From Ignavibacteriaceae bacterium (GTDB taxonomy: Bacteria; Bacteroidota; Ignavibacteria; Ignavibacteriales; Ignavibacteriaceae), in NCBI GenBank assembly GCA_026193755.1, contig JAPHUI010000305.1, positions 1 through 6,149 of the forward strand: a DNA stretch of 6,149 bases, written 5' to 3'. Below, piece after piece: positions 5,486 through 6,149 of the stretch. Positions within the stretch are counted from its first letter, which is position 1; each line of letters begins with the position of its first letter. Both the position numbers and the translations under genes were made by a program. The notes beneath the pieces were generated by a model. It searched no databases. It was not told the origin of the DNA and was given only the letters and a program-made list of their open reading frames with translations.

Positions 5486-5512
5486 AGATTACTTCGCTCT
5501 GCTCGCAATGAC
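5486..5512 (-). repeat. Dispersed repeat, copy 5, short form
   Basis: On the minus strand GTCATTGCGAG (5512-5502) is identical to the left flank of copy 2, and GAAGTAATCT (5495-5486) differs from its right flank by one base. The middle is only six bases, CAGAGC, with no palindrome. It follows the last cassette gene and is inverted relative to copies 1-3. Confidence 0.75.
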
Positions 5513-5539
5513 ATCATAATCCAGCATCTCGAAAATCCT

Positions 5540-5547
5540 TATATTTG
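5540..5547 (+). promoter_or_regulatory. Candidate -7 box of the valS promoter
   Basis: TATATTTG matches the Bacteroidota -7 consensus TAnnTTTG and continues as TATATTTGCAC. It ends 27 to 30 bases before the valS start. No TTTG is found at the expected upstream spacing, so only half the promoter is supported. Confidence 0.4.
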
Positions 5548-5576
5548 CACTTCAAAAATGAACAATCAGAAGATTA

Positions 5577-6149
5577 ATGACAGAAAACAATCGCGAAATA
5601 CCTAAAGCATACGATCCTTCAAAGACAGAGGATAAATGGTATAAATACTGGCTCGATAACGAACTCTTTCACTCGGAGCCGAATGAAAAACCGCCGTTCA
5701 CGATTGCAATTCCTCCGCCGAATATTACCGGAATGCTAACGATGGGACACATTCTCAACAACACAATCCAGGATGTTTACATCCGTCTGAAAAGAATGCA
5801 GGGCTTCAATTCCTGCTGGGTTCCGGGAACAGACCACGCATCAATTGCTACGGAAACAAAAGTAACAAAGTTTCTCGAAGAGAAAGGAATTGATAAATAT
5901 AAAATCGCTCGTGAAGAATTTCTTAAGCATTGCCAGGAGTGGAGAAAAGAATACGGCGGAATAATCATTCAGCAGTTGAAGAAGCTTGGCGTAAGCTGCG
6001 ACTGGCGTCGTGAACGCTTTACAATGGATGACGATTACTACCGCGAAGTTATAAAAGCTTTCGTTGATCTTTACAAAGAAGGAAAAATATACCGCGGCTA
6101 CAGGATGGTTAACTGGGATCCTGCAAACAAGTCAGCAATTTCTGATGAA
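5577..6149 (+). CDS. valS: Valyl-tRNA synthetase, N-terminal part (cut by window end)
   Basis: Class I aminoacyl-tRNA synthetase that charges tRNA-Val with valine in the cytoplasm and edits threonine. The first 191 codons are present, from MTENNREIPKAYDPSKTEDK through DPANKSAISDE. The HIGH-motif region is PPPNITGMLTMGH (46-58), followed by LNNTIQDVYIRLKRMQGFNSCWVPGTDHASIATE (60-93), EWRKEYGGII (121-130), LGVSCDWRRERFTMDD (137-152) and YRGYRMVNWDP (172-182). GTDHASIATE and TMGH, in place of the more common GTDHAGIATQ and HMGH, are variants I associate with the Bacteroidota/Chlorobi group. The editing domain, KMSKS loop and anticodon-binding parts lie beyond the window. The ATG at 5577 gives the usual short N-terminal extension; an ATG at 5558 is in another frame and stops quickly. 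The gene is richer in G/C (28 of 60 in each block at 5701 and 5761) than the cassette before it. Confidence 0.97.
   Translation, partial: MTENNREIPKAYDPSKTEDKWYKYWLDNELFHSEPNEKPPFTIAIPPPNITGMLTMGHILNNTIQDVYIRLKRMQGFNSCWVPGTDHASIATETKVTKFLEEKGIDKYKIAREEFLKHCQEWRKEYGGIIIQQLKKLGVSCDWRRERFTMDDDYYREVIKAFVDLYKEGKIYRGYRMVNWDPANKSAISDE

Noticed and set aside
1008..5512. Dispersed repeats as a CRISPR array
   Set aside because: Copies are far apart, differ in orientation and length, lie in gene spacers, and have no regular spacers.
5558..5605. Short frame starting MNNQKIND just before and into valS
   Set aside because: Fifteen codons, out of frame with valS and overlapping its start; no sign of a leader-peptide attenuator such as a run of Val codons.

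Overview
The window is moderately AT-rich bacterial DNA. It most resembles the Bacteroidota/Chlorobi/Ignavibacteria group: the partial valyl-tRNA synthetase at the right end carries that clade's variant motifs (TMGH, GTDHASIATE), two genes have a TATATT(T)GCAC element 27 bases before the start codon like the Bacteroidota -7 box, and the spacers hold dispersed GTCATTGCGAG…GAAGCAATCTT repeats that I recall from such genomes. This placement is from memory of sequence character, not from a search.

Left part (1-1755): two plus-strand genes. The first is an alpha/beta-hydrolase esterase with a very basic N-terminus. The second is a HAD-superfamily acid phosphatase lipoprotein. A dispersed repeat lies between them and another follows the phosphatase. 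The phosphatase frame stays open upstream through the repeat, but its lipoprotein signal fixes the start at 1059.

Middle part (1758-3780): two minus-strand genes. One is a conserved-looking 386-residue protein of unknown function. The other is an exported YHS-domain protein with a methionine-rich linker. They are separated by a strong hairpin terminator (3032-3083) and a 19-base near-palindrome (2990-3008). The YHS gene has a perfect Shine-Dalgarno sequence and two TCACGAAA direct repeats exactly 11 bases apart in its leader.

Right part (3781-5520): a 369-base non-coding spacer with a mosaic of inverted repeats, then a compact plus-strand cassette: a 66-residue acidic protein, a 315-residue protein joining an Mrr-N-like winged helix to an HNH nuclease, and a 68-residue acidic protein overlapping the nuclease stop by ATGA. 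The cassette is visibly more AT-rich than the downstream housekeeping gene and has dispersed repeats on both sides. It looks like an acquired restriction-like module with no methyltransferase in view, and is the best candidate here for an undescribed system.

Right end (5577-6149): the first 191 codons of valS, cut by the window edge.
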